A stretch of DNA of 64,000 bases from assembly GCF_001025175.1 (NCBI RefSeq), contig NZ_AP012324.1, forward strand, positions 1,984,001-2,048,000, read 5' to 3'. The notes under the pieces were generated by a model. That model was not told the origin of the DNA. It searched no databases and saw nothing but the letters and a program-made list of their open reading frames with translations. The stretch comes from Bifidobacterium breve DSM 20213 = JCM 1192 (lineage in GTDB: Bacteria; Actinomycetota; Actinomycetes; Actinomycetales; Bifidobacteriaceae). A program made the position numbers and the translations under genes. Of the stretch, positions 16,072 through 25,245 are shown one piece after another. Positions within the stretch are counted from its first letter, which is position 1. Every line of letters begins with the position of its first letter.

Positions 16072-17932
16072 TGCCGCCCTCCTTCTTGGAGTCCTCGGCC
16101 TTGGCCACATCCAGCGTGACCAACGTGTCGCCGGCTTCCACACCATCGGCTGGACCGACGAAGATCTTCTTCACTTCGCCTGCGGCCGGCGCGTACACGT
16201 AGTTCTCCATCTTCATGGATTCGAGCACCACCAGCAGGTCGCCCTTGGCCACCTGCTGACCTTCGGACACGTTGATGCGCGTGACCACGGCCTGCATCGG
16301 GGACGCGATGACGCCGGATTTGGCGCCATCGTTCGCCTTGGCGGCGCCGGAGGCCACATTGTGCAGGCCTGCGCCGCGCAACGGCTGAGTGGGTCGCTTG
16401 GCACCGCGGGCGCGGGCCGATCCGGTGATGTTCTCCACGATGTCGAGTGGCACGGTGAGCTTGACGCGGCGGTTGTTCATCTCGATGACAAAGGTTTCGG
16501 ACGTGGACTTGTCGGGCGCGGCAGGAGCTGCGGCACCAGCCAGCGATGCCGGCTGACCCGAGCTGGCGGAAGCCGGTGTGCGGTTCAGGTACGTGCGTTC
16601 CAGCCACTTGGTGGACACGGAGAACGGGTGACCGTTCTCGGCGGTGAAGTCGTCGTTGCGGAAGATCTCCTTGAACAGCGGAATCGGCGTGGGCACACCT
16701 TCGATCACCAGCTCGTCCAGCACACGGCGCACTCGGGCCACGGCGTCAAGGCGGTTCTGGGCGGTGACGATGACCTTGCCCATCATCGAGTCGAACTTCG
16801 GGGAGATGGTGTCACCCTGCTCCACACCGGTGTCGATGCGCACACCGGGTCCGGCCGGCCACTGAATCTTCTCGAGGGTGCCGGAACCAGGGGTCAGGTT
16901 GGTGGCCGGGTCTTCGCTGGTGATACGCAGTTCGAAGCTGTGGCCGCGCGGCTCAGGGGCACGGGTGAGTTCACCGCCCGCTGCAATGTTGAGCTGTTCG
17001 CGCACCAGGTCAAGGCCGCTGACCTCTTCGGACACGGTGTGTTCCACCTGCAGACGCGGGTTGACTTCCAGGAAATACACCTTGCCATTCGGGGTCACCA
17101 TGAATTCGCAGGTGCCCAAGCCCACATAGCCGACCGTGGTAAACAGGCGGCGGGAGTACTCCTCCAAAGTGCTGACGATTTCCTCGGGCAGGAAAGGCGC
17201 GGGGGCTTCTTCCACAAGCTTTTGGTTGCGGCGCTGCAGCGAGCAGTCACGGGTGGAGTACACGGTGAAGTTGCCGTGCGAGTCGCGTCCGGACTGGGTC
17301 TCGACGTGGCGTGCCTTGTCCACGAACTTCTCGATGAAGTATTCCTTCAGATCGCCGCCTTGCAGTGCGTCGTGGTTCATGTAGAAGCGGCGCAGTTCCT
17401 CGTCGTCATGCACCACGGTGATGCCGTGGCCGCCACCGCCATCGGTGCGCTTCATCATGATCGGGTAGCCGTGGGTGTGTGCAAAGTCGAGCAGGGTGCG
17501 CACATCGGTCACCGGTTCGGACAGACCTGGCACGGGCGGTACCTTGGCACGCAGGGCCACGCGGCGGGCGGTGATCTTATCGCCGAGATCCACGAGCGCG
17601 GTGTGGTGCGGGCCCACCCAAATGGCACCGGCATCCTCGACCTTTTGCGCAAAGCTCGGCACTTCAGACAGGAATCCATAGCCGGGGTGCACGGCGTCCG
17701 CACCGGTTTTGTGCAGGATGTCGATCAGCAGATCCTCGTTGAGGTAGGTGTCCTTGTAGGTGTCGCCGGAAAGCAGGTATGCTTCGTCGGCCATGTCCAC
17801 ATAGCGGCTGTTGCGATCCTGTTCGGAGTAGACAGCCACGGTGGAGATACCCATCTCCTTGGCCGTACGCACTACGCGAAGCGCAATCTCGCCTCGGTTC
17901 GCGATCAGCAGTTTTTTGACAATATGAGCCAT
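16064..17932 (-). CDS. accC: Acyl-CoA carboxylase alpha subunit (biotin carboxylase plus biotin carrier)
   Basis: A 622-residue fusion typical of Actinobacteria. The N-terminal biotin carboxylase starts KKLLIANRGEIALRVV, has the ATP-grasp glycine loop (KRTDGGGGHGI, about residue 165) and the conserved EVNPRLQVEHTVSE (about 290). A linker leads to a biotinyl carrier domain with VLESMKMENY, where the lysine near residue 574 carries biotin. It is first in the operon accBC-accD-fas. The start at 17932 is chosen for the conserved MAHIVKKLLIANRGE beginning; 43 further in-frame codons upstream look unlike the family. The ribosome binding site is weak. Biotin would be attached by the BirA encoded at 19 kb. 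Confidence 0.94.
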   Translation of the reverse strand: MAHIVKKLLIANRGEIALRVVRTAKEMGISTVAVYSEQDRNSRYVDMADEAYLLSGDTYKDTYLNEDLLIDILHKTGADAVHPGYGFLSEVPSFAQKVEDAGAIWVGPHHTALVDLGDKITARRVALRAKVPPVPGLSEPVTDVRTLLDFAHTHGYPIMMKRTDGGGGHGITVVHDDEELRRFYMNHDALQGGDLKEYFIEKFVDKARHVETQSGRDSHGNFTVYSTRDCSLQRRNQKLVEEAPAPFLPEEIVSTLEEYSRRLFTTVGYVGLGTCEFMVTPNGKVYFLEVNPRLQVEHTVSEEVSGLDLVREQLNIAAGGELTRAPEPRGHSFELRITSEDPATNLTPGSGTLEKIQWPAGPGVRIDTGVEQGDTISPKFDSMMGKVIVTAQNRLDAVARVRRVLDELVIEGVPTPIPLFKEIFRNDDFTAENGHPFSVSTKWLERTYLNRTPASASSGQPASLAGAAAPAAPDKSTSETFVIEMNNRRVKLTVPLDIVENITGSARARGAKRPTQPLRGAGLHNVASGAAKANDGAKSGVIASPMQAVVTRINVSEGQQVAKGDLLVVLESMKMENYVYAPAAGEVKKIFVGPADGVEAGDTLVTLDVAKAEDSKKEGGND

Positions 17933-18443
17933 AACGTCAAATTGTGCCCTTGATATGAGGTATGGGGCAAGCTGAGTTCGCACAAAACATATCATCGGCT
18001 TTTGTAGGCCATGAACAAACGAGTACGTAAGTTTCGGGAGCGCAACCGCATGCCCACGCACCCCTTAAGACTTGGAACATCAGGGTTTTTGGCGCTATCG
18101 ACCAAGCACGCCGGAAGTTGACGCCATTCATGTATTCGTCAACTTGCAACAAACCAGAATCGGAAAATTTGTGGGTTATCACGAAATCGCACGAAACCGA
18201 ACACTCCTACGATGGCAACCGTAAGTTCGGGGGAAGGCTCAACGTACAGGCGGATACAGCCAATGGATCAGCACTCGATTCGGCATCAACCGCCTCGTTC
18301 CGCAGTCGATGGTACGCATGCCAAGCCGTCCGCAATATGGACGGCTAATGCGCATCAAGGCCACATAAGGCCACGGCACTCCCACTCCATCGCATACCGC
18401 CTGCCAGTAACGGCGATAGCACACAACATAGGGGTTATTCATC
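17933..18443. promoter_or_regulatory. Divergent control region of accBC-accD-fas and bioY
   Basis: About 510 bp between the divergent accBC and bioY genes with no protein I recognise. It must hold promoters for both, and it contains an inverted repeat at 18115-18145. I could not pick out convincing -35/-10 pairs by eye. Confidence 0.5.
18115..18145. promoter_or_regulatory. Candidate operator between accBC and bioY
   Basis: Perfect 9-bp inverted repeat AAGTTGACG (18115-18123) / CGTCAACTT (18137-18145) with a 13-nt spacer. It lies about 180 bp upstream of accBC and 300 bp upstream of bioY. The symmetry suggests a dimeric repressor; which protein binds is unknown. The local BirA lacks a DNA-binding domain. 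Confidence 0.45.
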
Positions 18444-19043
18444 ATGCAGACTTCACACACCACCTCATCCACTGCGGCCACCGCATCACTCGGTCGCCGC
18501 ATCGTCGCCGCTTCGTGGAAGCCGGCGTTGTTCGCCGTACTGATGTGGCTGTCCGCAGCCGCAGGCGCAATCCCGATTCCGGGCACACCGGTACCGATCA
18601 CCCTACAGACTTTCGTGGTGATGCTTGCTGGTCTGATGCTGCCGTGGCGTCAGGCGGGTTCCGCCGTCGCCGCTTACCTGGCAGCTGGTGCAGTCGGTCT
18701 CCCGGTGTTCGCGGGCGGCGCTTCCACCATGGCTCTGGTCGGCCCGAGCGCCGGCTTCCTCTTCGGATTCCTGCCTGGCGTGATTGTTATCGCGCTGCTG
18801 CGCGGTAAAGCCAACACCTCGTCCGCTTCCGCCGCCGCTCTCACCGCAGGCCGCTACCTGCTGACCGCTCTGGTTGGCGGCGTCGTGGTGGTGTACGCCC
18901 TTGGCTTCGTCATTCAGTCCGCGCTGACCGGCGTACCGATCGCCGCCGTGGCCTTGGCTTCCATGGGCTTCGTCGCCGGCGACGCCATCAAGGCAGTCGT
19001 CGCCTCCTTGGCCGCAGCCGGTCTGTCCAAGCTCGGTCGCTGA
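18444..19043 (+). CDS. bioY: Biotin transporter S component
   Basis: A 199-residue polytopic membrane protein of the BioY family, the substrate-binding S component of an ECF-type biotin importer. Family signs are the IPIPGTPVPITLQTFVVMLAG segment landmark (about residues 41-60), the long run of hydrophobic helices with VGLPVFAGG, GPSAGFLFGF and the length near 200. The ATG at 18444 is preceded by AGGGG. No EcfAT genes are adjacent, so it either uses shared ECF components or acts alone. Its place beside biotin ligase and two biotin-linked carboxylase subunits indicates supply of the cofactor for fatty acid synthesis. No biotin synthesis genes are seen in the window. Confidence 0.92.
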   Translation: MQTSHTTSSTAATASLGRRIVAASWKPALFAVLMWLSAAAGAIPIPGTPVPITLQTFVVMLAGLMLPWRQAGSAVAAYLAAGAVGLPVFAGGASTMALVGPSAGFLFGFLPGVIVIALLRGKANTSSASAAALTAGRYLLTALVGGVVVVYALGFVIQSALTGVPIAAVALASMGFVAGDAIKAVVASLAAAGLSKLGR

Positions 19044-19044
19044 C

Positions 19045-19932
19045 CTACAGCACTCCTACATCGGCGGTGCGGACCGTATGGTCCGTGCCGTCTTCTGTTC
19101 TTAAGATCAATGAGGCATCTTCATTAAGCCCGATTGCCTCACCAATCAGCGTGGTGCCATCGGTGAAGTGCGCCTCGACCTGACGGCCGCGCGCCCAACA
19201 TACCGCCTTCATCTCTTCACGCAATGCCTCGGCCTGCCCGTGCGGATCCGCAATGAACGCTGCCAAGCGCTCTCGGAAGCCCTCAACCTCACGTTCGGCC
19301 ACCGCGTCACGCATCTCGTTGAACGACGGCAACCCCGAAACGTGCAGCTGCAGCGAAGTCGACTGCGGCGTCGGCAAACGGCTCGCGCCCAACGCCAAAT
19401 TCAGGCCGACCCCGAAGACGACGACAACATCATCATCAGCTTCCCCGTCCGGCAACAACACCAGTTCAGAGAGCAGTCCGCCGAGCTTGAGCCCGTGGCA
19501 GAACACGTCGTTTGGCCATTTGAGCTCCAAAAAACAATCCTGCTTATTCGGAGCGGCGCCATATTCCTTAATCATGCCGTTCAGCGCATCGAGCGTGACC
19601 AGGCCCGCAATCATCTGCAGCCAGCCGTTCACCGATTCGTCGGTGGCGATCGCGCGAGGAATGCGCACGGCATAGGACATCGTTGAGCAACGGCCAGGCT
19701 GACTGATCCAGGTATGACCATTACGCCCTCGTCCGGCGCTCTGCCAATCGGTGACGACTACACCGACGGCAAGCGTGCCGCCCTTGCACTCAGGCAGCGT
19801 CAACGACCCGTCACCTATCATGCGCGCAGCCAACGCGTTGGTCGAATCAGTCTCGCCCACGGCGACTACTTGATCTGCAACGGCTTTGGTTCTCGGTAGC
19901 TGCGGCGTTGCAGCTTGCAAAGCAATCATCAT
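19045..19932 (-). CDS. birA: Biotin--[acetyl-CoA carboxylase] ligase
   Basis: A 295-residue monofunctional biotin protein ligase that adenylates biotin and attaches it to the carrier lysine of AccBC. Motifs are GETDSTN (about residue 30), GRGRNGHTW (biotinyl-AMP loop) and LELKWPNDVF (LKWPND signature). A C-terminal SH3-like domain follows. There is no N-terminal winged helix, so unlike E. coli BirA it should not bind DNA. The chosen start is the first of two adjacent ATGs at 19932; the longer frame adds 24 basic residues without support. It is convergent with bioY, with one base between the stops. Confidence 0.92.
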   Translation of the reverse strand: MMIALQAATPQLPRTKAVADQVVAVGETDSTNALAARMIGDGSLTLPECKGGTLAVGVVVTDWQSAGRGRNGHTWISQPGRCSTMSYAVRIPRAIATDESVNGWLQMIAGLVTLDALNGMIKEYGAAPNKQDCFLELKWPNDVFCHGLKLGGLLSELVLLPDGEADDDVVVVFGVGLNLALGASRLPTPQSTSLQLHVSGLPSFNEMRDAVAEREVEGFRERLAAFIADPHGQAEALREEMKAVCWARGRQVEAHFTDGTTLIGEAIGLNEDASLILRTEDGTDHTVRTADVGVL

Positions 19933-20175
19933 GGGAACTACGTTACCCCGATTTGCGCGACCAGATTCCCGATGTCTCGCGAAAAAGCGCACAAAACCGC
20001 CCATTTTCGGCCAATACCGCGGTGTGAACGCTCACACGTGAGCAAAGTCACACCATGCAGATGGCCCGCATACGATTGCAGTCATAGCGGCCTTACCTGC
20101 GTCTGCAATCCACCGGTGAGACGGCGACCATCACACATCTGCATCCGTTGACCTGTGCGGCTACCATAGACTGTC

Positions 20176-22281
20176 ATGACGTCACCAGCCTCTTCACTGC
20201 CTGCTGCCGCAGCCCACCCGCGCCTTGCCCGTGTGGGCGCTGCTGCACGGTGGACGCTGGCCGTACTGGCTTGCCTGTGGCTGGCACTATGCACAGCGGT
20301 GGGACCGTTGTACTGGGATTTTGAAAACGGCACCATCGCCAATTGGAATTGGACCAATACCGCATTCTTTGTGCTGTCGTTTGCCATCTACCTTGGGCTC
20401 ATCGTGATTATGGTGCGCTTTGCGGCGGGACAGCGCGTGCTGCCACGGGCGATCAGCGGGAGACTCAGCCGGGCCGGGCAGCAGCACAGCAATCAGGATC
20501 TCAAACCATCGCAGTCCCAGTCCGTCGTCGCCGACTCCAATGTCTCCAAGCGTCACGCCACCGCTGCGTCCCGCTTCGCCACCTTGGGCCGTTGGATCAC
20601 CCGCGGCACGAATCGGTTCTGGAAGCTCGCACTCGTGTTCTTTATCGGTTGGCTGTGGGTGCCGACCACCCTGCTGTCCGCATTCGGCGCGGATATCCGC
20701 TCGCAAATCCGCGAATTCAGCTGGGCCTGGAACCAATGGACCGGCCTGCAACAGCCGTATATCGGCTTCTTCTCCTTCGTGCCAATGGACATCTACCCCA
20801 CCGCGCACTATATGTGGCCGCCTGACTCCACTTATCTGACCGACCAGCATAACGTAGTGCTCACTGTGTTCTACGGTGCGGTGGCCGCATTCTCGCGATA
20901 TCTGACCGGCTCGAACGATGCAGGCATCGTGGCGCTTGCCGCTGGACAGATGCTGCTCGCCGTATTCTGCTGCGCCGCAACCGCCAACCGATTCCTCAAT
21001 CGACCGTGGATGGGCGTGGCTCAGTCAACCAAGGACAAGAACGGCTCCAGCACCAGCACCGGCAGCGTATCCTCGACTACCAGCGCGCGCATCGCACAGG
21101 ATTCCGCACCCCAGCTTGCCGGGGGGCGTGCCCGATTCCTGATTCTTGTGTTCTTCCTGTGCTGCCCGCTGGCCGTGTTCGCCACGATCTCCATCACCAA
21201 ATCGCCGCTGTTCGCCTTCTCGTTCGTCTGGTGGTTCGGCATCTGGTATGAGCTCACCCAGACATGGAAGCCCGCGGGAAAGCGCAAAGGTCTGACTGCT
21301 ACCGCACCCATCCGCTTACCACGTCATAGTTTTGTTGCGTTCGTTCTTTCCACTGCAGTGATGCTGATTTCCGCGAAGTACGCCTGGTACATCATCGCCC
21401 TACAGATCGTGTTGGCGCTCATCGCCGACCGCCGTCGTTGGACAACCTACGTCGTGGCTCTGCTTATCCCCACCATGCTGATTCATGGCGGCATCTCTCT
21501 TGCAATCTCCTCCGGGGCGATTATCGGCGGCGACCCCATCGAAAGCCGCGGCGTGCAGTTGCAAATGATCGCCCGTGTGGCCAGCCGCAATCCAGAAGGC
21601 ATCTCAGAGGAAGCCAAGAAGAATCTCTCTGACGTGTTCAATCTGGACCAAATGGCCGACGCCTATTCCCAGCAAGATGCTGACCCGGTGAAATCCTCAG
21701 GTATTCAAGCCAAGAAAGTCAGCTACAAGTGGCGCACGGTGACGCCCGAGGACATGACCAATTTCAATAAGGCATGGTTCGAAATCGTCAAGGACAATCC
21801 GGTTATCGCACTGGATGCATTGCTGGCCAAGTGTTTCGGCTACTTCAATGTGACCGACCAGCCATACGTGTCGATGGACTACTACGTGACCAGCGACTAC
21901 GTGCAGAAGAACTCCACATGGATTAAGAGCTACAACCACAACTGGCGCGAGCGAATTACTGGATTCACCCGGAGCTGGGGCAAGATCCCGGTGATCGGCT
22001 GGATTACGCACGGCAATTTCTATGTGGTGATGACGCTGCTGATCGGTGCCGCCGAAGTGATTCGCCGCCGCTGGCTCACACTGATGACCCATATTCCACT
22101 ACTGTTGCTTATGGGCGTGATGATTACCGCACCGGCCAACAACTTTGAACGGCACATGCTTCCGGTGGCGTTCGTGTTCGGTTTCGTGGTGCTCACCTAT
22201 TGGCGTGAATCCTTGGCCGAACGTCGGATTGCTCGGCAGGCACAATCTTCAGCATCGACGACAACGACCCTGCCGCAATAG
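20176..22281 (+). CDS. Large polytopic membrane protein (DUF6020-like)
   Basis: A 701-residue protein with a helix near residues 18-40, another near 60-75, a loop rich in Ser and basic residues, and then roughly nine further hydrophobic segments up to the C-terminus. The pattern (WLWVPTTLLSAFGADI, QWTGLQQPYIGFFSFVPMDIY and a long soluble loop between residues about 450 and 600) resembles the actinobacterial DUF6020 family and, more loosely, membrane glycosyltransferases of the GT-C fold. A function in cell surface polymer assembly is a guess. It is followed by the PucR-type regulator 78 bp on, same strand, so co-transcription is possible. Start ATG at 20176 has no clear Shine-Dalgarno. Confidence 0.6.
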   Translation: MTSPASSLPAAAAHPRLARVGAAARWTLAVLACLWLALCTAVGPLYWDFENGTIANWNWTNTAFFVLSFAIYLGLIVIMVRFAAGQRVLPRAISGRLSRAGQQHSNQDLKPSQSQSVVADSNVSKRHATAASRFATLGRWITRGTNRFWKLALVFFIGWLWVPTTLLSAFGADIRSQIREFSWAWNQWTGLQQPYIGFFSFVPMDIYPTAHYMWPPDSTYLTDQHNVVLTVFYGAVAAFSRYLTGSNDAGIVALAAGQMLLAVFCCAATANRFLNRPWMGVAQSTKDKNGSSTSTGSVSSTTSARIAQDSAPQLAGGRARFLILVFFLCCPLAVFATISITKSPLFAFSFVWWFGIWYELTQTWKPAGKRKGLTATAPIRLPRHSFVAFVLSTAVMLISAKYAWYIIALQIVLALIADRRRWTTYVVALLIPTMLIHGGISLAISSGAIIGGDPIESRGVQLQMIARVASRNPEGISEEAKKNLSDVFNLDQMADAYSQQDADPVKSSGIQAKKVSYKWRTVTPEDMTNFNKAWFEIVKDNPVIALDALLAKCFGYFNVTDQPYVSMDYYVTSDYVQKNSTWIKSYNHNWRERITGFTRSWGKIPVIGWITHGNFYVVMTLLIGAAEVIRRRWLTLMTHIPLLLLMGVMITAPANNFERHMLPVAFVFGFVVLTYWRESLAERRIARQAQSSASTTTTLPQ

Positions 22282-22359
22282 TTGCGTAAAACGATTGACA
22301 ATGTGATGCCGGCAGAATCGTTGTCCAGTGCCGGTACCGCCAACGCTAGACTGGTATAT

Positions 22360-23217
22360 ATGTCAGATTTTCTCGAACTACTTGCCGCCGACGCCGCCAA
22401 TTCGTCTGATTTCACAGACCGTTCCGGCATCTCTGCGACCGACCGTGCACGCACTGTGCTGTTCGAGTGCCTGTTCAATCATCTGGCCGACGACCGCGTG
22501 GCCTCGCTCTTCACCATCCTTGGCTTCGAGCATGATTTTACCTGCTACGCCATTGCCGGCTACCCCGCTCGCTCCGCCGCCCGCAGCCGTGTTGACATTG
22601 AAAAAATCGTGGCCGATTTTGGCGGAACATGTCTGACTGCCGAACGTCCGATAACCGGACTCACAGGCGCTGACAATGGTACGGGCCGTACCGCTGTTGT
22701 GGCCCTGATTCGTCCGGTCGGTGCGGCCACACCGGAAATCATCTGTAACACCATCGCCCCGGCTTTCGACGCCGACCGTCCTATCGCCTTGGGACCGCAA
22801 CGTACCGGCGCCGAAGGCGCCATGCGATCCGTTCAGGCCACGCTGTACTGTCTGAAAGCCGCTCCGGCCTTGGCTGCCACCGCGCAGTCCCTCCCCCGCC
22901 CGCTGCGCACCGATGACGCGCTGCCAGAACGCGCGCTGATTGGCGACGAAGATGCTCGCGATGAGCTGATCCGTGTGGTGTACGGTAGCCTAACCGCTGC
23001 AGGACCGGATGACCCTACATTGCTGACTGTCTCGACGTTCCTGAAATACGGGGGATCACTGGAGACCTGTGCCAAGGAACTCAATGTGCACCCCAACACC
23101 ATCCGGTACCGTCTCAAGCGTGCAGCGGAATCCACCGGTTGGGACGCCACCGACCCGCGTGAGGCGTACGTGCTTATTACGGCCATCGCTCTAGGGCGTA
23201 TGGCCACAGCGCAGTAA
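22360..23217 (+). CDS. PucR-type helix-turn-helix regulator, possible FasR-like protein
   Basis: A 285-residue protein whose C-terminal 60 residues are a PucR C-terminal helix-turn-helix (TFLKYGGSLETCAKELNVHPNT, recognition helix with HPNTIRYRLKR). The N-terminal 200 residues have no catalytic motif and probably sense a ligand or dimerise. In Streptomyces the PucR-type regulator FasR controls the fatty acid synthase genes, so with fas and acc only a few kilobases away, a similar role is plausible here, but this is inference. The start at 22360 (MSDFLELLAADAAN) is preferred over an upstream ATG at 22282 whose 26 codons look like untranslated sequence. Confidence 0.75.
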   Translation: MSDFLELLAADAANSSDFTDRSGISATDRARTVLFECLFNHLADDRVASLFTILGFEHDFTCYAIAGYPARSAARSRVDIEKIVADFGGTCLTAERPITGLTGADNGTGRTAVVALIRPVGAATPEIICNTIAPAFDADRPIALGPQRTGAEGAMRSVQATLYCLKAAPALAATAQSLPRPLRTDDALPERALIGDEDARDELIRVVYGSLTAAGPDDPTLLTVSTFLKYGGSLETCAKELNVHPNTIRYRLKRAAESTGWDATDPREAYVLITAIALGRMATAQ

Positions 23218-23431
23218 ATCGTTTTTTCGTGCTCCCCGCTGGCATGCGCTGAATCGTATCCCATACCAATTCAGCCTATGACGCGACAGCCTCATCAGAC
23301 AAGGCAGACGAAGGCCACTGCGGCTATTGCAGGGCGTTGTCTCGTACAGTAGGACTGAGCCGCCCCCAGCCGGCTGTTGCCGACATGCAGCGTGAAATCA
23401 CCCAACCCAACAACCAACCTGCATATAGCAA

Positions 23432-23463
23432 AAGGCGGCTCCCACCACAGTGGGAACCGCCTT
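23432..23463 (-). terminator. Terminator of the rplK-rplA transcript
   Basis: Stem AAGGCGGCTCCCAC (23432-23445) / GTGGGAACCGCCTT (23450-23463) with one internal mismatch and a 4-nt loop. On the minus strand it is followed by TTTTGC. It lies 26 bp beyond the rplA stop. Confidence 0.8.
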
Positions 23464-23489
23464 GATTAGCTACTCGGAGCTAAGCCCGA

Positions 23490-24182
23490 TCAGGCCAGGG
23501 TGTTCGGATCAACCGGAACGCCCGGGTTCATCGTGGAGGTGATCGTTGCCTTGGTCAGGTAACGGCCCTTCACGGTGGACGGCTTCAGACGCTTGACTTC
23601 GTCGGCCACGGCCTTGAAGTTCTCGTCCAGAGCGGACTCGTCGAAGCTCATCTTGCCGATGAGGAAGCTCAGGTTGCCGTTCTTGTCGACACGGAACTCG
23701 ATCTTGCCGCCCTTGATGTCCTTGACAGCCTTGGTGACGTCCATGGTCACAGTGCCGGTCTTGGGGTTCGGCATCAGGCCACGCGGACCGAGCACACGAC
23801 CCAGACGGCCGACCTTGCCCATCATGTCCGGAGTGGCAACCACGGCATCGAAGTCGAGGAAGCCGCCCTGAACCTTGGCGATCAGGTCGTCATCACCGAC
23901 GATGTCGGCGCCGGCCTCGGTGGCCTCGGTGGCCTTCGGGCCACGAGCGAACACGAGGACCTTGGCGGTCTTACCAGTGCCGTGAGGCAGGTTGACGGTA
24001 CCACGCACGAGCTGGTCAGCCTTGCGCGGGTCAACGCTCAGACGGAACACAGCCTCGACGGTCTGGTCGAAGTTGTAGGAGGGCATGCTCTTGAGCAGAG
24101 CAATGGCCTCGTTGGCGGTGTAGAGGTTGTTGCGATCGACGCGCTCAGCGGCTTCGCGGTACTTCTTGGAACGCTTTACCAT
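23490..24182 (-). CDS. rplA: 50S ribosomal protein L1
   Basis: A 230-residue L1 with the usual length. Recognisable are the N-terminal [14 protein letters not shown], the [21 protein letters not shown] core segment (about residues 52-72) and [20 protein letters not shown], the classic L1 signature. L1 binds 23S rRNA in the L1 stalk and commonly represses translation of its own rplK-rplA mRNA. It follows rplK by 15 bp, and a terminator follows it. Confidence 0.98.
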   Translation of the reverse strand: MVKRSKKYREAAERVDRNNLYTANEAIALLKSMPSYNFDQTVEAVFRLSVDPRKADQLVRGTVNLPHGTGKTAKVLVFARGPKATEATEAGADIVGDDDLIAKVQGGFLDFDAVVATPDMMGKVGRLGRVLGPRGLMPNPKTGTVTMDVTKAVKDIKGGKIEFRVDKNGNLSFLIGKMSFDESALDENFKAVADEVKRLKPSTVKGRYLTKATITSTMNPGVPVDPNTLA

Positions 24183-24197
24183 CTGTCCTTCTCCTTA

Positions 24198-24629
24198 TCA
24201 GTCCGTAACCGTGATGCCCATCGAGCGAGCAGTGCCCTCGATGATCTTCATGCCGGCTTCGATATCGCGAGCAGACAGATCTTCCATCTTGGTCTCAGCG
24301 ATTTCGCGAACCTGCGCCTTGGTGACAGAACCGACCTTGTGGGTCAGCGGGTTCTCGGTACCCTTCTCAATGCCAGCAGCCTTCTTCAGCAGAGCTGCAG
24401 CCGGCGGGGTCTTGAGAACGAAGGTGAAGGAACGATCCTCGTAAACGGTGATCTCGACAGGGATGACCTGGCCCATCTTGTCCTGCGTCTGGGCATTGTA
24501 TGCCTTGCAGAAATCCATGATGTTCACGCCGTGGGAACCCAGAGCCGGGCCCAGCGGCGGGGCCGGGTTGGCCTTGCCAGCCTGAATCTGGAGCTTGATC
24601 AGCGCCGAGACTTTCTTCTTGGGAGCCAT
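24198..24629 (-). CDS. rplK: 50S ribosomal protein L11
   Basis: A 143-residue L11. The N-terminus [18 protein letters not shown] and the motif [18 protein letters not shown] are diagnostic; the C-terminal RNA-binding domain covers roughly residues 75-143. L11 sits at the GTPase centre of the 50S subunit. The start at 24629 has AGAAAGAAGAA upstream; the in-frame extension of 19 codons does not match the family. Normally it directly follows nusG; here about 1.9 kb with another gene intervenes, so it needs its own promoter in 24630-25200. Confidence 0.98.
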   Translation of the reverse strand: MAPKKKVSALIKLQIQAGKANPAPPLGPALGSHGVNIMDFCKAYNAQTQDKMGQVIPVEITVYEDRSFTFVLKTPPAAALLKKAAGIEKGTENPLTHKVGSVTKAQVREIAETKMEDLSARDIEAGMKIIEGTARSMGITVTD

Positions 24630-24956
24630 AATATGGTTCTTCTTTCTATAACGCGGTTCAAATGGTCGCCGTCCGTGTCCATCCATTCAGCCCAATCGGT
24701 CTTGACTCATTAGGTATCCGATTGTGCTCAATATTTGGCCGCGGTCGGTCTCCTCCCGCAACTTATATTGCTGTGCTGTGCTAGCGGGTCTTCCCTCCAG
24801 ACACAAGCTTTCCCATTATGTCGTCTCACCCGGACAACAACTGGCCATAAGTCCGCCCCGGTTCTCGCCATCGGCAGCATCATCCACAGTTGTTCTCATC
24901 ATCGGACTGCGTCATCCACAATCGCCACCCACCTAACGACATCAATGCACCGCCCC

Positions 24957-25131
24957 AGCGTCAGAAATTTAGGAAAAGAGCGGCTTCGTCCTAAAATTCT
25001 GTCACTGAGTCAAAGCCAATGACAGATATTTAGGAAACCAACCCCAATCTCCTAAAATCCTGTCACTAAGACTCACTTAGCGACAGTAATTTAGGACGAC
25101 TGGGATAATCTCCTAAAATCCTGTCGCTAAG
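24957..25131. repeat. Array of three imperfect palindromes (left copy)
   Basis: Three elements of about 46-56 bp, each built as GACAG-nnATTTAGGA, a 10-16 nt loop, TCCTAAAATcCTGTC: 24957-25006, 25020-25065 and 25076-25131. The third has perfect 11-bp outer arms CTTAGCGACAG/CTGTCGCTAAG. The first two plus their spacer recur at 26294-26406 with about 94 percent identity by eye, on the other side of the DUF559-like gene. Confidence 0.8.
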
Positions 25132-25179
25132 CATCCACCGCACCATATTCAGCCGATGATTTGCCCTGGCATATCCACA

Positions 25180-25202
25180 GGAAGCTGGAACCACATAGGT
25201 CG
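25180..25202 (+). promoter_or_regulatory. Leader segment shared with the toxin-antitoxin locus
   Basis: A 23-nt segment that is identical to 49379-49401, followed in both by related sequence (TTCnGGCT). Here it ends 43 bp before the DUF559-like gene; at the other site it is about 160 bp before the antitoxin gene. It could be a promoter, protein site or RNA element; nothing more can be said by eye. Confidence 0.4.
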
Positions 25203-25245
25203 TTCTGGCTTGCATATCCCAGAGCACCCGGTTTAGTTTCAAACA

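Larger units (their letters stand above)
24630..25245. promoter_or_regulatory. Region upstream of rplK, with palindrome array
   Basis: About 615 bp without a gene. It must contain the promoter of rplK-rplA (minus strand). The part at 24957-25131 is a palindrome array and 25180-25202 a segment shared with the toxin-antitoxin locus. The remainder is lower in GC than neighbouring genes and shows nothing I can name. Confidence 0.45.

Noticed and set aside
14467..17953. Plus-strand frames over accD and accBC
   Set aside because: Antisense shadows of carboxylase genes whose minus-strand products are certain.
17932..18061. Longer N-terminus for AccBC
   Set aside because: The added 43 residues do not match biotin carboxylases, which start near the KKLLIANRGE motif.
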